A DNA stretch of 29,111 nt. Origin: a virus. The translations under genes were made by a program, and so were the position numbers. The notes under the pieces were generated by a model, which saw nothing but the letters and a program-made list of their open reading frames with translations, did not search any database and had not been told where the DNA came from. Of this stretch, positions 7,599 through 15,445 are shown in pieces. The stretch is taken from positions 1 through 29,111 of the IMG/VR virus record IMGVR_UViG_3300042516_002876. One strand, 5' to 3'. Position 1 is the stretch's first letter. The number at the start of each line of letters is the position of its first letter.

Positions 7599-9534
7599 CG
7601 GCCAACTCCTTAGATGTCTCGGCCACCTGAAGATTATACACTGGTACGGCGGTGTTTATCTCAAACTGCCACCTCTCCGACTTGAATCCGCTCGGCAATC
7701 TGTAGACAACACCATCCTCGACAACGCTTTGCCAAACGAGGTCTTTCCCGGCGTAAACCGTCACTTCGCACTTCCCGTTTTGTGTCAAAATCAGTTCAGG
7801 GTTCTCCTTGACGATTCCGTACCAATAAGGCCACACTTTTGTCGGATAATCATTCCCAGGTGGGTACTCTCCGTCTAACGGGTCTACGTTGATGGTGCGA
7901 CCGTTTATTTGGTTGTAGCCAATAATAGACACATATTCAGGCCATGGACCGCCAACCGGAATAGAACTTGTAGGGTCTTGTATAACCTCCAAAATGCGTA
8001 TGTCAGAACTTTCAGAAATTCTTATATCGCCGGATTCTGTGATTCGCTCGAATCCCTCCACAAATGGAGATTGGACTTCCACTTCGTCGTCGAAGGAAAT
8101 CATAAGCGCGCCGAGGTTTATCGGACGCTGGTACTGGAACTCTTTACTCAGCCATTGGGCCGGTATGTAGCCCGACATCAATGAGTCCCACTCATAAACG
8201 TCGTTGCCCATAGTCATGTGGACTTGCCCGGTATATGGATCAACCCACAAGCTCTGTATGGTAGAGAAATTGATGAGGTGCGTTATGTAGGGCTGGTCCC
8301 CAAGCGCGCCGTAGATAAAACCGTCCCCTGATTCACCGGCTGCGATGTACTGGGAGTCGTAGACAACTGCGTCCGAAATGAACGGCAAGAAGTCGCGCTG
8401 CCAAGCCTCGCGCCCGACTATGTTCTGCGTTACCGACGCGAGCCCCTGCGGCGAAATGAGAATGAGCCCGTTTGGAGACGCGTAGTACAATCCCTCTGGC
8501 GACGACGCGACGGAGTTTGCTGACACACAAGGTTCAACCTGCGTCAACTTCGCCATACTCATCGCTGCCGGATTGATACCAGTAACCAAGACTGGTGATA
8601 CAGAGGTCAAAACAATGAGCGTCTGCCCCACAACGCCGCAGTCAATGATTGGGTGGTCCACTGACAGCGTGTACTCCGCCGGCCACGCCCACGGGCGGTA
8701 TGGCTCGGAGAAAAACAAATCGCGCCCCTTCCACCCAGCGAAGAAGCCGTTGGGCATAAGCGCGATGCCCTCCATCTGAAGCGGCTCAATCCAGAGAGTC
8801 GACTCCAGAATAATACCAACCAATGCAACATCGGCATCGGATTGAGAATCGGTGTACGTCGTCGTGTTTATCGCGAACTGCGCAACGCGGAAGTATTGCG
8901 TGCCGGTAGAGCCCGATATGGTCCGGTAAAGGCGGATTCTATTGAGCCCGCGAGTCGCAGCGTTCACCGGGTTGATGAACCCCGTGACTGTCCATGTACC
9001 ATTCAGGTGCCCCGTCACAGTCACCGGGTCAGAAGGTGCGCCTTCCTCATCAAATATGTTGACGTAAGTGTATACATAAGACCGCGTGACGTTGATGTTG
9101 GAGCCACCAGTGACCGTCACTGTGGGGGCGTTGGTCGGCGCCGGCACCCCTAGTTGAATGGTGGGTTGCCCCGCTTTGATGCGCGCAAAACTGTTTTGCA
9201 CCGGAAACGCAGCGGTGCCGGGGGCGTTATTATCGATCCACACATACCGATCAAAAGCATCGTTCGTCAGGGGGTTTGGGAAAAAATCAGCATATTTTGA
9301 AGTAAACGGAATCCACACTGGAGCAGACGGGTCCGCAGGATCAGGAACGCGAACCGCCCATCCATAAGCCGACATCGAAGAAAAGTCTTTGATCTTTATC
9401 GGCTGACGAACGCCACGCAGTTCGCCGTTCCGCAAAGACGCATTGTACGTCTGTTCGGCCATGTTTGGCGGAAGGAGCCGCGACGATATGAGCGGTGCCA
9501 TTCCTGCGAAGCGTTCAAAGCGGATACTAACCAT
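7591..9534 (-). CDS. Tail hub / nozzle protein, beta-propeller-like (P22 gp10 or T7 gp12 type), 647 aa
   Basis: ATG at 9534 lies within the last codons of the upstream gene (eight-base overlap). The protein is long and beta-rich. It contains LFFSEPYRPWAWPAEYTLSV, then GVVGQTLIVLTSVSPVLVTG, then a Cys-containing EPCVSANSVASSPEGLYYAS and SPNGLILISPQG. This succession of strand pairs with SPxG turns is characteristic of the propeller part of podophage tail nozzle/hub proteins that close the portal channel. A fibronectin-like segment (VTVTGGSNINVTRSYVYTYV, then GAPSDPVTV) precedes it. The C-terminus is a separate beta domain. Size and position between adaptor-type and ejection genes agree. The subfamily assignment is by pattern, not by alignment. 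Confidence 0.75.
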   Translation of the reverse strand: MVSIRFERFAGMAPLISSRLLPPNMAEQTYNASLRNGELRGVRQPIKIKDFSSMSAYGWAVRVPDPADPSAPVWIPFTSKYADFFPNPLTNDAFDRYVWIDNNAPGTAAFPVQNSFARIKAGQPTIQLGVPAPTNAPTVTVTGGSNINVTRSYVYTYVNIFDEEGAPSDPVTVTGHLNGTWTVTGFINPVNAATRGLNRIRLYRTISGSTGTQYFRVAQFAINTTTYTDSQSDADVALVGIILESTLWIEPLQMEGIALMPNGFFAGWKGRDLFFSEPYRPWAWPAEYTLSVDHPIIDCGVVGQTLIVLTSVSPVLVTGINPAAMSMAKLTQVEPCVSANSVASSPEGLYYASPNGLILISPQGLASVTQNIVGREAWQRDFLPFISDAVVYDSQYIAAGESGDGFIYGALGDQPYITHLINFSTIQSLWVDPYTGQVHMTMGNDVYEWDSLMSGYIPAQWLSKEFQYQRPINLGALMISFDDEVEVQSPFVEGFERITESGDIRISESSDIRILEVIQDPTSSIPVGGPWPEYVSIIGYNQINGRTINVDPLDGEYPPGNDYPTKVWPYWYGIVKENPELILTQNGKCEVTVYAGKDLVWQSVVEDGVVYRLPSGFKSERWQFEINTAVPVYNLQVAETSKELADV

Positions 9535-10033
9535 TTATTTCATCCATCACTGCAAGCAGCGCACGGAATGTTGCTGTAGCGGGTTCGGCCAGTTCAGTTT
9601 GCTCGCGCAACTGCTTCACCAACGCCTCCGCCTCTGAAGGCAGAGGGTAGAAAACATGCGCAGTGGCGTATCGCAGCGAAGCCATAGTCTTCGCCAGAAC
9701 AGCCCCGCCGCGCCGATGCGCGCCATGCAGCACATAGGCTGCTCCGAGCCTATCAGTATCGCCGGCCAGTCCCTCGGCGAAAAGCCGCGCTGCCTTGGGC
9801 TCCCGTCCAACTACACCATGTTCCGCCTGCATCATGGCGAGGTCTGCGTCCAGTAACGCAACGCGGGTCAGGTGTAGCGGGAGGTGGGGGTCGATGACTC
9901 GGTGAATCGCGCGAAACGCCGCCAGCCAATCCGCCCATTCCTGGGGCGTGACCGTGCCCGCGCTCATGCGCTGCCCCACCGGATGCGCTTCGCAGGCGTG
10001 GTGCAGGTCGCGCGTAGCGGCGTAGAGGGTCAT
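9527..10033 (-). CDS. Heme-oxygenase-like protein, 168 aa
   Basis: The ATG at 10033 overlaps the preceding TGA as TGATG; a GTG one codon earlier is also in frame. Heme oxygenases open heme to biliverdin, CO and iron. The product carries ATRDLHHACEAHP at residues 6-18, matching the ATxxLHxxxE helix that supplies the proximal heme ligand, with His11 at the ligand position. GAAYVLHGAHRRGG at 97-110 matches the glycine-rich distal helix (G..YVLEGS..GG in bacterial members). Length is slightly below the usual 190-210 residues. The gene sits inside the tail operon, between a small hypothetical protein and the tail hub, coupled on both sides. It may be an auxiliary metabolic gene or a heme-oxygenase fold reused in the virion; the sequence alone cannot decide. 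Confidence 0.65.
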   Translation of the reverse strand: MTLYAATRDLHHACEAHPVGQRMSAGTVTPQEWADWLAAFRAIHRVIDPHLPLHLTRVALLDADLAMMQAEHGVVGREPKAARLFAEGLAGDTDRLGAAYVLHGAHRRGGAVLAKTMASLRYATAHVFYPLPSEAEALVKQLREQTELAEPATATFRALLAVMDEING

Positions 10034-10305
10034 CACGCATTGACCAACCGGCCAACCATTGCCGGGTGGGCTTGCAGTAGCCCCTCCGGCGTCGGGATCG
10101 GGCTGTGGCGCCGCGTCAGCACCGCGAACATCGCCTGTGTGCCGTCTATATCTACCGCGATAGGCGGAGCGCCCTGCGGCGGCATCCAGGCGCCCGCGCG
10201 TGGGTCTTGGTCTGTGATGGCCTTAGCTGCGGTTGCGACCGCAACCGAACCAAAGAAACCCTGCGGCACCCACTCATTCGGGTCTTGGTTCAATTCATCA
10301 CTCAT
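10033..10305 (-). CDS. Hypothetical phage protein, 90 aa
   Basis: ATG at 10305 overlaps the upstream TGA as ATGA and has GGAGG nine bases upstream, a strong start. The N-terminus is polar (MSDELNQDPNEWVPQGFFG), then a short Ala-rich helix (SVAVATAAKAITDQ), then Pro-rich MPPQGAPPIAVDIDG. No known domain is recognised. It is coupled to the LamG-like appendage gene before it and the heme-oxygenase-like gene after it, so it belongs to the tail/appendage block. It may be a small virion or adaptor protein. Confidence 0.7.
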   Translation of the reverse strand: MSDELNQDPNEWVPQGFFGSVAVATAAKAITDQDPRAGAWMPPQGAPPIAVDIDGTQAMFAVLTRRHSPIPTPEGLLQAHPAMVGRLVNA

Positions 10306-12035
10306 GGCAAACCTCCTACCAAAGATTGAAGTTCTGCGTCGGACACCGTGAAAGGCAGCACTCGCAACCGCGTCACGTCACCGTTCAGCGGGCTAGACAG
10401 ATCAGCGATGTTGCCAAGCCGGAAGCGCGTCAGGCCAGATGCAGGCCCTCCGGTCACGGTGGCGATGGCGCCGCCGTTTAGGCTTGCTGCCACGCGGCCC
10501 GCCCCATCCAAGGACATGCCAGCTTTGAACCTTATCCCCGCCGTCACAGCGCCGACGTTGGCCGTGACAGCCGTTCCGTTTAGCGCCCGCATCACTTCAA
10601 GCTGCCCGCTTGTCTGGTTGATACGCATGGTGACGCGGTTATTGATGCTGGCATCATCCAAACACGCCAAAGTATGAAGCCCTGCGGGCTGGAAAACCGG
10701 AACCAAACCAGTCCACAGAACGGTGCCGGCGCCGTTTCCGCTTATGCCCAACTGCGAAAGCGCAGCCCCTACAATGTCAGCCCCCCGCGTTGCGGCGGCA
10801 GTTGTGCCGACAGGCGGTAGCACAGGGCTGGTAGCCGTGGCGCCAAGCTCTGTCTGCGGGGCGGCAAAGCGGATAGTTACGTCAACCGCGACCTCCGACC
10901 CGATAGTACCTGATCGCCATGATGGTCGTATCGCATTGGTGGGGGCTGTACTCACGGTGTGCGGCACCGATACCAACCGGCAAGCAGATAACCGATCTGA
11001 TGGATTACCTGGGGGCGCCGCCGCAAGCAATGGAATGGCATTTGTGCCAACGCCAGCGGTGTTTTCCTGAACCCCAAAAACGGAGTCAGTCGTCGGGTAA
11101 GTACCCGCAATAATCTTCGCGTAAATCGAATGAGTAAATGTTTGTCCAATTGAAGCTGGAATAATTAGACCAGCATTCTCCAGAAATAAAGCCAATCTCC
11201 CAGCAGCGTTTGTTGTTCCATACCACCGAACATCAAAATAATTCATGTTGTTTTCAACGCCGACGGCAACAACCTCAGCCGAGAGCGAAGAAAATCCTGC
11301 TTGGGAAATCAAGTAATTTGTCGGGGCGGTCCCTGGCGTTCCGGCAACAGCACCTTCAAGGTTAGGGTTGCGGATATTGTTGGTGGTCTGGCGCTCGATA
11401 GAAAGGCCCTGCGCCACGCCGTTAAAACGTGGCGCATCCGCACCAAAAAAAGTCAGACTGCCCGAGAGGTCAAACGCGGTGGACCTCACGCCCGCAGCCT
11501 GCGCCCTCTCAAAATTAAGCGGCGCGGCGATGAAGTTCGGCGCAACGAGGGTAATACCCTCTGGACTTACTTGCACGGCGGCATTGCCGGACATGACAAA
11601 CTCATTTGGCGCCACGCAATCAATCGTCACGAGGCCGCGAGGGCTGATGGTTTGCGGGCCTGTCAGCGCGGAGCCGCCCAAGTAGAGGGTAACGCCCGCC
11701 CCAGGCAGCACATCGCGCGTCTGCATGGAATTATTCAGAACCGAAAACTTGTCCCCCAACCGAAAGACACCTGCCGGAATAGTCACGCTCCCCACTGAAA
11801 TCGAAACTAGGCGCCCCGCGTCAGCCAAAACTGCCGTGTAAGCACTGGTTACAACCCGGTGCGGGCGCCGCCCTTCTGGATGCAGCCATGTCGCGCCATC
11901 GCAGTAATACACCAGCCCATCTTCGCCATAGGCATAAGCGCCGGCATATGCCGCAGGCTCAAGCGCGATGGGGACTGGCAGCGCAACCCCACGTCCAACA
12001 AGCGTTCCGCGCCCGCTTCCAAGCCGCGTCGTCAT
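10302..12035 (-). CDS. Tail appendage protein with C-terminal LamG/concanavalin-like domain, 577 aa
   Basis: ATG at 12035 overlaps the preceding TGA as TGATG; a GTG one codon upstream is an alternative. The N-terminal 60 residues include EDGLVYYCDGATW, a short virion-attachment-type beta motif, followed by beta-rich repeats (SVGSVTIPAGVFRLGDKFSV and others). The centre has PRFNGVAQGLSIERQTTNNI, a pattern of phage fibre proteins (R.....GL.IE.Q.TN). The last 150 residues (VTMRINQTSGQLEVMRALNG to GDVTRLRVLPFTVSDAELQS) follow the strand pattern of LamG/concanavalin lectin folds, which bind glycans. It is therefore a likely receptor- or polysaccharide-binding appendage. It lies in a run of four coupled appendage-block genes. 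Confidence 0.7.
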   Translation of the reverse strand: MTTRLGSGRGTLVGRGVALPVPIALEPAAYAGAYAYGEDGLVYYCDGATWLHPEGRRPHRVVTSAYTAVLADAGRLVSISVGSVTIPAGVFRLGDKFSVLNNSMQTRDVLPGAGVTLYLGGSALTGPQTISPRGLVTIDCVAPNEFVMSGNAAVQVSPEGITLVAPNFIAAPLNFERAQAAGVRSTAFDLSGSLTFFGADAPRFNGVAQGLSIERQTTNNIRNPNLEGAVAGTPGTAPTNYLISQAGFSSLSAEVVAVGVENNMNYFDVRWYGTTNAAGRLALFLENAGLIIPASIGQTFTHSIYAKIIAGTYPTTDSVFGVQENTAGVGTNAIPLLAAAPPGNPSDRLSACRLVSVPHTVSTAPTNAIRPSWRSGTIGSEVAVDVTIRFAAPQTELGATATSPVLPPVGTTAAATRGADIVGAALSQLGISGNGAGTVLWTGLVPVFQPAGLHTLACLDDASINNRVTMRINQTSGQLEVMRALNGTAVTANVGAVTAGIRFKAGMSLDGAGRVAASLNGGAIATVTGGPASGLTRFRLGNIADLSSPLNGDVTRLRVLPFTVSDAELQSLVGGLP

Positions 12036-12511
12036 CACACCACCCCGATATGTTCAGCCGAAAGGCGTTCTTCGGCACTGCCCCACACATCCAACGCCGC
12101 CGCATCGTCGGCGCGAATCTGAAGCCGGTCGCCATTTGCCGCCGCCGTCGCGCTTGGTGAGCGTTTGATAAGGCTGCGGCCTTGGACCGGGATATAAACC
12201 GTATCAAACGCCGGGACTGTGACTCGCCCAGGCGAGAGGACCGTGGTTCCCGCCTCCGTCACCAACTGCACCTCAACCCATCGCGCCGTTGCTGTCTTGT
12301 TGTATACGGCCAAAGGAGTCAGCAAAAATATCTCGCCGGGGCGGATCGCCCGCGCAGCATCCAATGGATCGCGCGCCGCAAACGACTGACTTGGATCAGG
12401 CACAGAGAAATCAGGCGCATCGACAATAGTTGTGAAAGCCGTTGGAACATTGAGCAAAGTGATGTTCAGCGGCTTACCGCTTGCGGGTGTCTTACAGGTA
12501 ATGCGGGGCAT
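12035..12511 (-). CDS. Phage virion-associated (appendage/decoration-type) protein, 158 aa
   Basis: ATG at 12511 shares its A with the upstream TGA (TGATG). The sequence is mostly beta: IRPGEIFLLTPLAVYNKTA, then RWVEVQLVTEAGTTVLSPGR, then FDTVYIPVQGRSL, then NGDRLQIRADDAAALDVWGS. The order PGE, LTP, NKT, RWVEVQ, VPxxDTVxIPVQG, NGDRLQ recurs in small podophage proteins beside tail fibres, probably a single beta-sandwich. No catalytic motif is present. The flanking genes are both appendages, so it may be an adaptor that joins one to the tail. Confidence 0.7.
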   Translation of the reverse strand: MPRITCKTPASGKPLNITLLNVPTAFTTIVDAPDFSVPDPSQSFAARDPLDAARAIRPGEIFLLTPLAVYNKTATARWVEVQLVTEAGTTVLSPGRVTVPAFDTVYIPVQGRSLIKRSPSATAAANGDRLQIRADDAAALDVWGSAEERLSAEHIGVV

Positions 12512-14409
12512 CAGAAGCTCCTTGCGATTGCTGTGCGCGTGGCTACGCGGCGAACTGCGGAATCAAACGGCGGGCCACCCAACTCGCCAGTATCGGCGTT
12601 GATCTCCAAGCCACCCACGAAAATCGCGTTGCCTTGGTCGTCCTGACCACTTGCGACAACCACGCCCTCATTCTGTTCGAGGATGCTGTCGCGGATGGTT
12701 GCGGCGTTATTTGCCGGAGGGATGCGGGCCAGAGCAACGCCCGCCATTACCGCCGTCCATGTGTGGCCAATCGCCGTGATCTTGCTCGGCTCTCGGCGCG
12801 TCACAGGACTGCTTACCGTGCTGACAACCGCCGCCGTCATATTCGTCACCATGGTCTGCGCTGCTGCGACGATGCCGAGCGCATTGATCTGGTCGCGCAT
12901 ATTGTTCCACGCGAACACAAAAGCCGTGAACTTCGGGGCGTCAATCACAGACGCGCCTACTGTGTTGAACATGCCGGCAGCGAAATCTTGGATCGGTTTT
13001 TCGGTGGCGTACTCAAGGCCCCACCGGATACATTGCAGGAAAAGAGCGGCGTCATAACGAGTGAAAGTTTCGTCCTGCGCCGTCCAACCCGTCGTGTACC
13101 CGCCCGATACCAACGCCGTCCACATATTGTTGATGATGGTGGTCTGCGCCGCTGCTACAGCGCTCGCGGCGGCGGTCTGTATAGACGGTGTGCCCGCCAC
13201 AGCAGCCGGCACTATGATGTTGCGGTAGCCCTTCGCGGCCATCGAATAATCACCAAACTGAGTCGAACAGGCCGATAGGATAATCTGCCCCCCGGTCGTA
13301 GCCAGGAAGTGAATATGCGCCCACATTGAAACCGCGTTCACGGCGTTGATGAGCCCCCCATTCTTGGCAACGTACCCGATTCCGTTGTGTGTAACGGGAG
13401 TCGCGCCCCAAGTCATGATGTTGGGAAACGGGCTGTAGGGACTGCACACCAATCCATCGGCCAGAACCACACCGCCGCCAAGACCAACAGCGGGGTTTCC
13501 GTTGTCGCGGTCGAGCGGCGGCGCCACGGCGCTCCACGTACGCCCGGTGCGGATGGCGCATTTATGGGCGTAAGGCACGCGGTTGATCACGGCGCCTGGA
13601 CGAAAGCTGAAGGCGAAGCCACTAGTCGGATCGGTCAGGCTGTCGAGGCGGAAGTCCTCGATCAGAAACCCCTCAACGAAGCATCCAGAGCCCATACGGA
13701 AGACATTGCGAGTCTCGTACCCAACTTCAGGGCGGATCACAGCCGTACGGTGTGCTGACCGGATGACGCAATTATCCGGCAGGTCGAGATGACCTTGCGT
13801 CTCATACGTGCCTGGGTAGACTTCGATCAGCGTCGGAACGCCGCTGGCAGTCGCGAGTTGAATCGCGCGCTCTAGTGTAGCCACCGCCTTTGTCAAAGAC
13901 GACCCATCATTCAAGTCAATGCCGTTCCCCTGCACGTAAACGGTGCGCGACACAGCCTGAACCGCCGCGTTTACCGCCGTGGTAAAATCCGTGATCTCAG
14001 ACGCGGTATGTGTGTGACCGATGTTTGATTTACCATTTAGCGCTGTTTGCTGCGCGGTGGAGACCGGCTTGTTTACGTCGCTTGTATTGTCTACGTTGTT
14101 GATAGAAAGCGCCGTGCGCTGGGCACCGACATTGGCGGCGGTCAGCAGCGTCCTACCGACCGTGGTGGAGTCCGTAATGTTAGCCGCGACATGCGTGTGG
14201 CCGACGTTTGATTTCCCGTCTAACGCGGCCTGCAAATTGGCAACGTCGTTGATGACGTGCGTATGGCCGACATTTGATTTCCCAGTGAGCCCTGTCTCAA
14301 TGTCGCTCAGCGTCGCCTTTTTATTTACGCCATTCTGAACGACTTCAAACAGCGTATTACCAGCAAGGGCGGACGCCGCGGGAAGCTGCGAAATCTTCAC
14401 GTTTGCCAT
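12511..14409 (-). CDS. Tail fibre / appendage protein with GHTH repeats and beta-helix domain, 632 aa
   Basis: ATG at 14409 starts MANVKISQLPAASALAGNTL, the virion-attachment start common to phage fibres. Three near-identical GKSN(V/I)GHTH repeats follow at residues 43-51, 65-73 and 126-134; HxH motifs in fibres bind metal ions along the trimer axis. INNVDNTSDVNKPVSTAQQT is a widespread fibre repeat. From about residue 155, YVQGNGIDLNDGSSLTKAVA, then LIEVYPGTYETQGHLDLPDN, then CVIRS indicates a pectate-lyase-like right-handed beta-helix, as in tailspikes. The C-terminal 200 residues are Ala/Thr-rich and probably helical plus beta. It likely recognises a host polysaccharide. Catalytic residues could not be placed. 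Confidence 0.8.
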   Translation of the reverse strand: MANVKISQLPAASALAGNTLFEVVQNGVNKKATLSDIETGLTGKSNVGHTHVINDVANLQAALDGKSNVGHTHVAANITDSTTVGRTLLTAANVGAQRTALSINNVDNTSDVNKPVSTAQQTALNGKSNIGHTHTASEITDFTTAVNAAVQAVSRTVYVQGNGIDLNDGSSLTKAVATLERAIQLATASGVPTLIEVYPGTYETQGHLDLPDNCVIRSAHRTAVIRPEVGYETRNVFRMGSGCFVEGFLIEDFRLDSLTDPTSGFAFSFRPGAVINRVPYAHKCAIRTGRTWSAVAPPLDRDNGNPAVGLGGGVVLADGLVCSPYSPFPNIMTWGATPVTHNGIGYVAKNGGLINAVNAVSMWAHIHFLATTGGQIILSACSTQFGDYSMAAKGYRNIIVPAAVAGTPSIQTAAASAVAAAQTTIINNMWTALVSGGYTTGWTAQDETFTRYDAALFLQCIRWGLEYATEKPIQDFAAGMFNTVGASVIDAPKFTAFVFAWNNMRDQINALGIVAAAQTMVTNMTAAVVSTVSSPVTRREPSKITAIGHTWTAVMAGVALARIPPANNAATIRDSILEQNEGVVVASGQDDQGNAIFVGGLEINADTGELGGPPFDSAVRRVATRTAIARSF

Positions 14410-14419
14410 AACAGACTCC

Positions 14420-14674
14420 TTAACACTTCCACGCTCTTAGCGACTTATTGATGCGCGAATTTGGATCGTTCGCCGTTTTTTCAGAAGTGAGTTTGGCCTT
14501 CATACCCTTCATTCTGGCGCAAAAAGAATCGCGGCGAGGACCGCCCTCGGGCTGCGGGGCCTTCAGCCCAGGCTTACCAGGGTTCGCACGGTTATAGGAC
14601 GCCCGGCCTTTGGCGTTAAGCCCTCCAGCCGGATTCTTCCCTTCCTTGCGAGTCCATGCCGGCGTCTTCGCCAT
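14420..14674 (-). CDS. Small basic phage protein of the DUF6321-like type, 84 aa
   Basis: ATG at 14674 shares its A with the TGA of the 28-residue gene (TGATG); a GTG one codon upstream is in frame. The product, starting MAKTPAWTRKEGKNPAGGLN, is strongly basic and rich in Gly, Lys and Arg. It contains the near-invariant GRASYNRANPGKPGLKAPQP and RRDSFCARMKGMKAKLTS segments known from a widespread family of small phage proteins. The function of that family is unknown to me; the charge suggests nucleic-acid contact. It lies in a chain of tiny coupled genes between the lysis block and the tail appendages. Confidence 0.85.
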   Translation of the reverse strand: MAKTPAWTRKEGKNPAGGLNAKGRASYNRANPGKPGLKAPQPEGGPRRDSFCARMKGMKAKLTSEKTANDPNSRINKSLRAWKC

Positions 14675-14760
14675 CACTTAGACCCCATGCACTTCCCGGC
14701 CTTCGCGCATTTGGCCGGAGTTGGGCAACCTTTGCAGGGCTTCATCGGCTTCTTCGCCAT
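14674..14760 (-). CDS. Cys-rich mini-protein, 28 aa
   Basis: I read MAKKPMKPCKGCPTPAKCAK then AGKCMGSK directly from the minus strand. ATG at 14760 overlaps the upstream TGA as TGATG, and its own TGA overlaps the next ATG in the same way. Four cysteines (CKGC, then C, then C) in a Lys/Pro background suggest a tiny zinc-binding or disulfide knot. Related mini-proteins with an AKKPxKxCKGC start occur beside phage virion genes. Its conserved-looking composition and double coupling argue that it is translated despite its size. Confidence 0.7.
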   Translation of the reverse strand: MAKKPMKPCKGCPTPAKCAKAGKCMGSK

Positions 14761-14921
14761 CACTTCTTTCCTTTCGATGCGAGTTCTTGAAAGCGCTTCT
14801 TGCCGTACTTCTGCCGACCAATGGACGCTGCGAGTGCTTTGGGGTCTTCGACCCCTTTGCGCGAGAGTTTCGCGGTCAACTGCTTGAACCGCTCACCAGA
14901 ACCAAGAGGGGGTTTTGCCAT
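14760..14921 (-). CDS. Small basic phage protein (MAKPPLGSGERF family), 53 aa
   Basis: I chose the ATG at 14921, which gives the family-like start MAKPPLGSGERFKQLTAKL. An in-frame GTG at 14939 overlaps the Rz1-like stop and could also serve. The middle, GVEDPKALAASIGRQKYGKK, recurs in small phage proteins of this type and resembles a short two-helix unit, with a basic C-terminus. Function unknown; a DNA-binding or virion-internal role is possible from the charge. Its stop overlaps the start of the Cys-rich mini-gene. Confidence 0.8.
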   Translation of the reverse strand: MAKPPLGSGERFKQLTAKLSRKGVEDPKALAASIGRQKYGKKRFQELASKGKK

Positions 14922-14935
14922 CGGGTTTGGCCCTT

Positions 14936-15118
14936 TCACCAACCGCAGAGTCTACGACCAGTCAAATTGTGCGCCAATATAACTCTCGCAGTCTCTACCG
15001 TCAGATGGTCGTCACCATGGACCAAAATCGGTCGCCATGCAACACATTCATTTCCGCGACCAGTCTCGGCGCAACCGCTCAGCAGGATCAGACTCGCGAC
15101 CAGCCCTAGAATCCGCAT
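14936..15118 (-). CDS. Rz1-like lipoprotein (outer-membrane spanin subunit), 60 aa
   Basis: The N-terminus MRILGLVASLILLSGC is a lipoprotein signal with an LSGC lipobox, so the mature protein would begin at Cys16 and be about 45 residues. The remainder (ETGRGNECVAWRPI, then LTVETARVILAHNLTGRRLC) contains two further Cys and a conserved-looking helix. It starts inside the neighbouring inner-membrane spanin gene, overlapping it by 71 bases in another frame, the classic Rz/Rz1 arrangement. Such proteins join an inner-membrane partner to disrupt the outer membrane in the last step of lysis, implying a Gram-negative host. Confidence 0.75.
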   Translation of the reverse strand: MRILGLVASLILLSGCAETGRGNECVAWRPILVHGDDHLTVETARVILAHNLTGRRLCGW

Positions 15119-15290
15119 CGGCTCGCTCCTTCGCTGCCTTTAATTCGTTCTGTGTGGACCGCGTACGCGCGGCGGTTGAACCGTCGCTGCGGCCTTTGGC
15201 CCATATAGCGAAGATCGCCCCGAACACAGCCCCCACAAAAACGAGGTACTTCATCACACGCGCGCCAACAAGCGCTACGAACGCGCTCAT
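15048..15290 (-). CDS. Rz-like inner-membrane spanin subunit, 80 aa
   Basis: One transmembrane helix (MKYLVFVGAVFGAIFAIWAK, residues 13-32) is followed by a charged helical tail (STQNELKAAKERADADSRAG) expected in the periplasm. It overlaps the Rz1-like lipoprotein gene. ATG at 15290 is coupled to the preceding 51-residue gene by ATGA; a second ATG at 15254 starts right at the membrane helix. The coiled-coil tail is shorter than in lambda Rz. With the lipoprotein partner it would form the spanin complex. Confidence 0.7.
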   Translation of the reverse strand: MSAFVALVGARVMKYLVFVGAVFGAIFAIWAKGRSDGSTAARTRSTQNELKAAKERADADSRAGRESDPAERLRRDWSRK

Positions 15291-15442
15291 TTTTGGGGGC
15301 CTTTGGCCGTCTTTGCAGACTTCACAAAATCAGCCTTTGTCGGCGCTCCCTTGCTGCCAACTTTGCGCATCTTCTCGCCAGAACCTGCGGCAATGCGTGC
15401 TTTCTTCGCGTGGATATTCGCATACAGTCCTTGCTTGGGCAT
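15287..15442 (-). CDS. Small basic phage protein (GLYANIHAKK family), 51 aa
   Basis: I read this from the minus strand starting at ATG 15442: MPKQGLYANIHAKKARIAAG then SGEKMRKVGSKGAPTKADF. The GLYANIHAK and SGEKMRKxGSKGAPT motifs belong to a small, widespread phage protein family with no established function that I know. The stop overlaps the spanin start by ATGA. The upstream endolysin stop lies three bases before this ATG, and GGGGAAG nearby may serve as ribosome site. Confidence 0.8.
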   Translation of the reverse strand: MPKQGLYANIHAKKARIAAGSGEKMRKVGSKGAPTKADFVKSAKTAKGPQK

Positions 15443-15445
15443 AAT

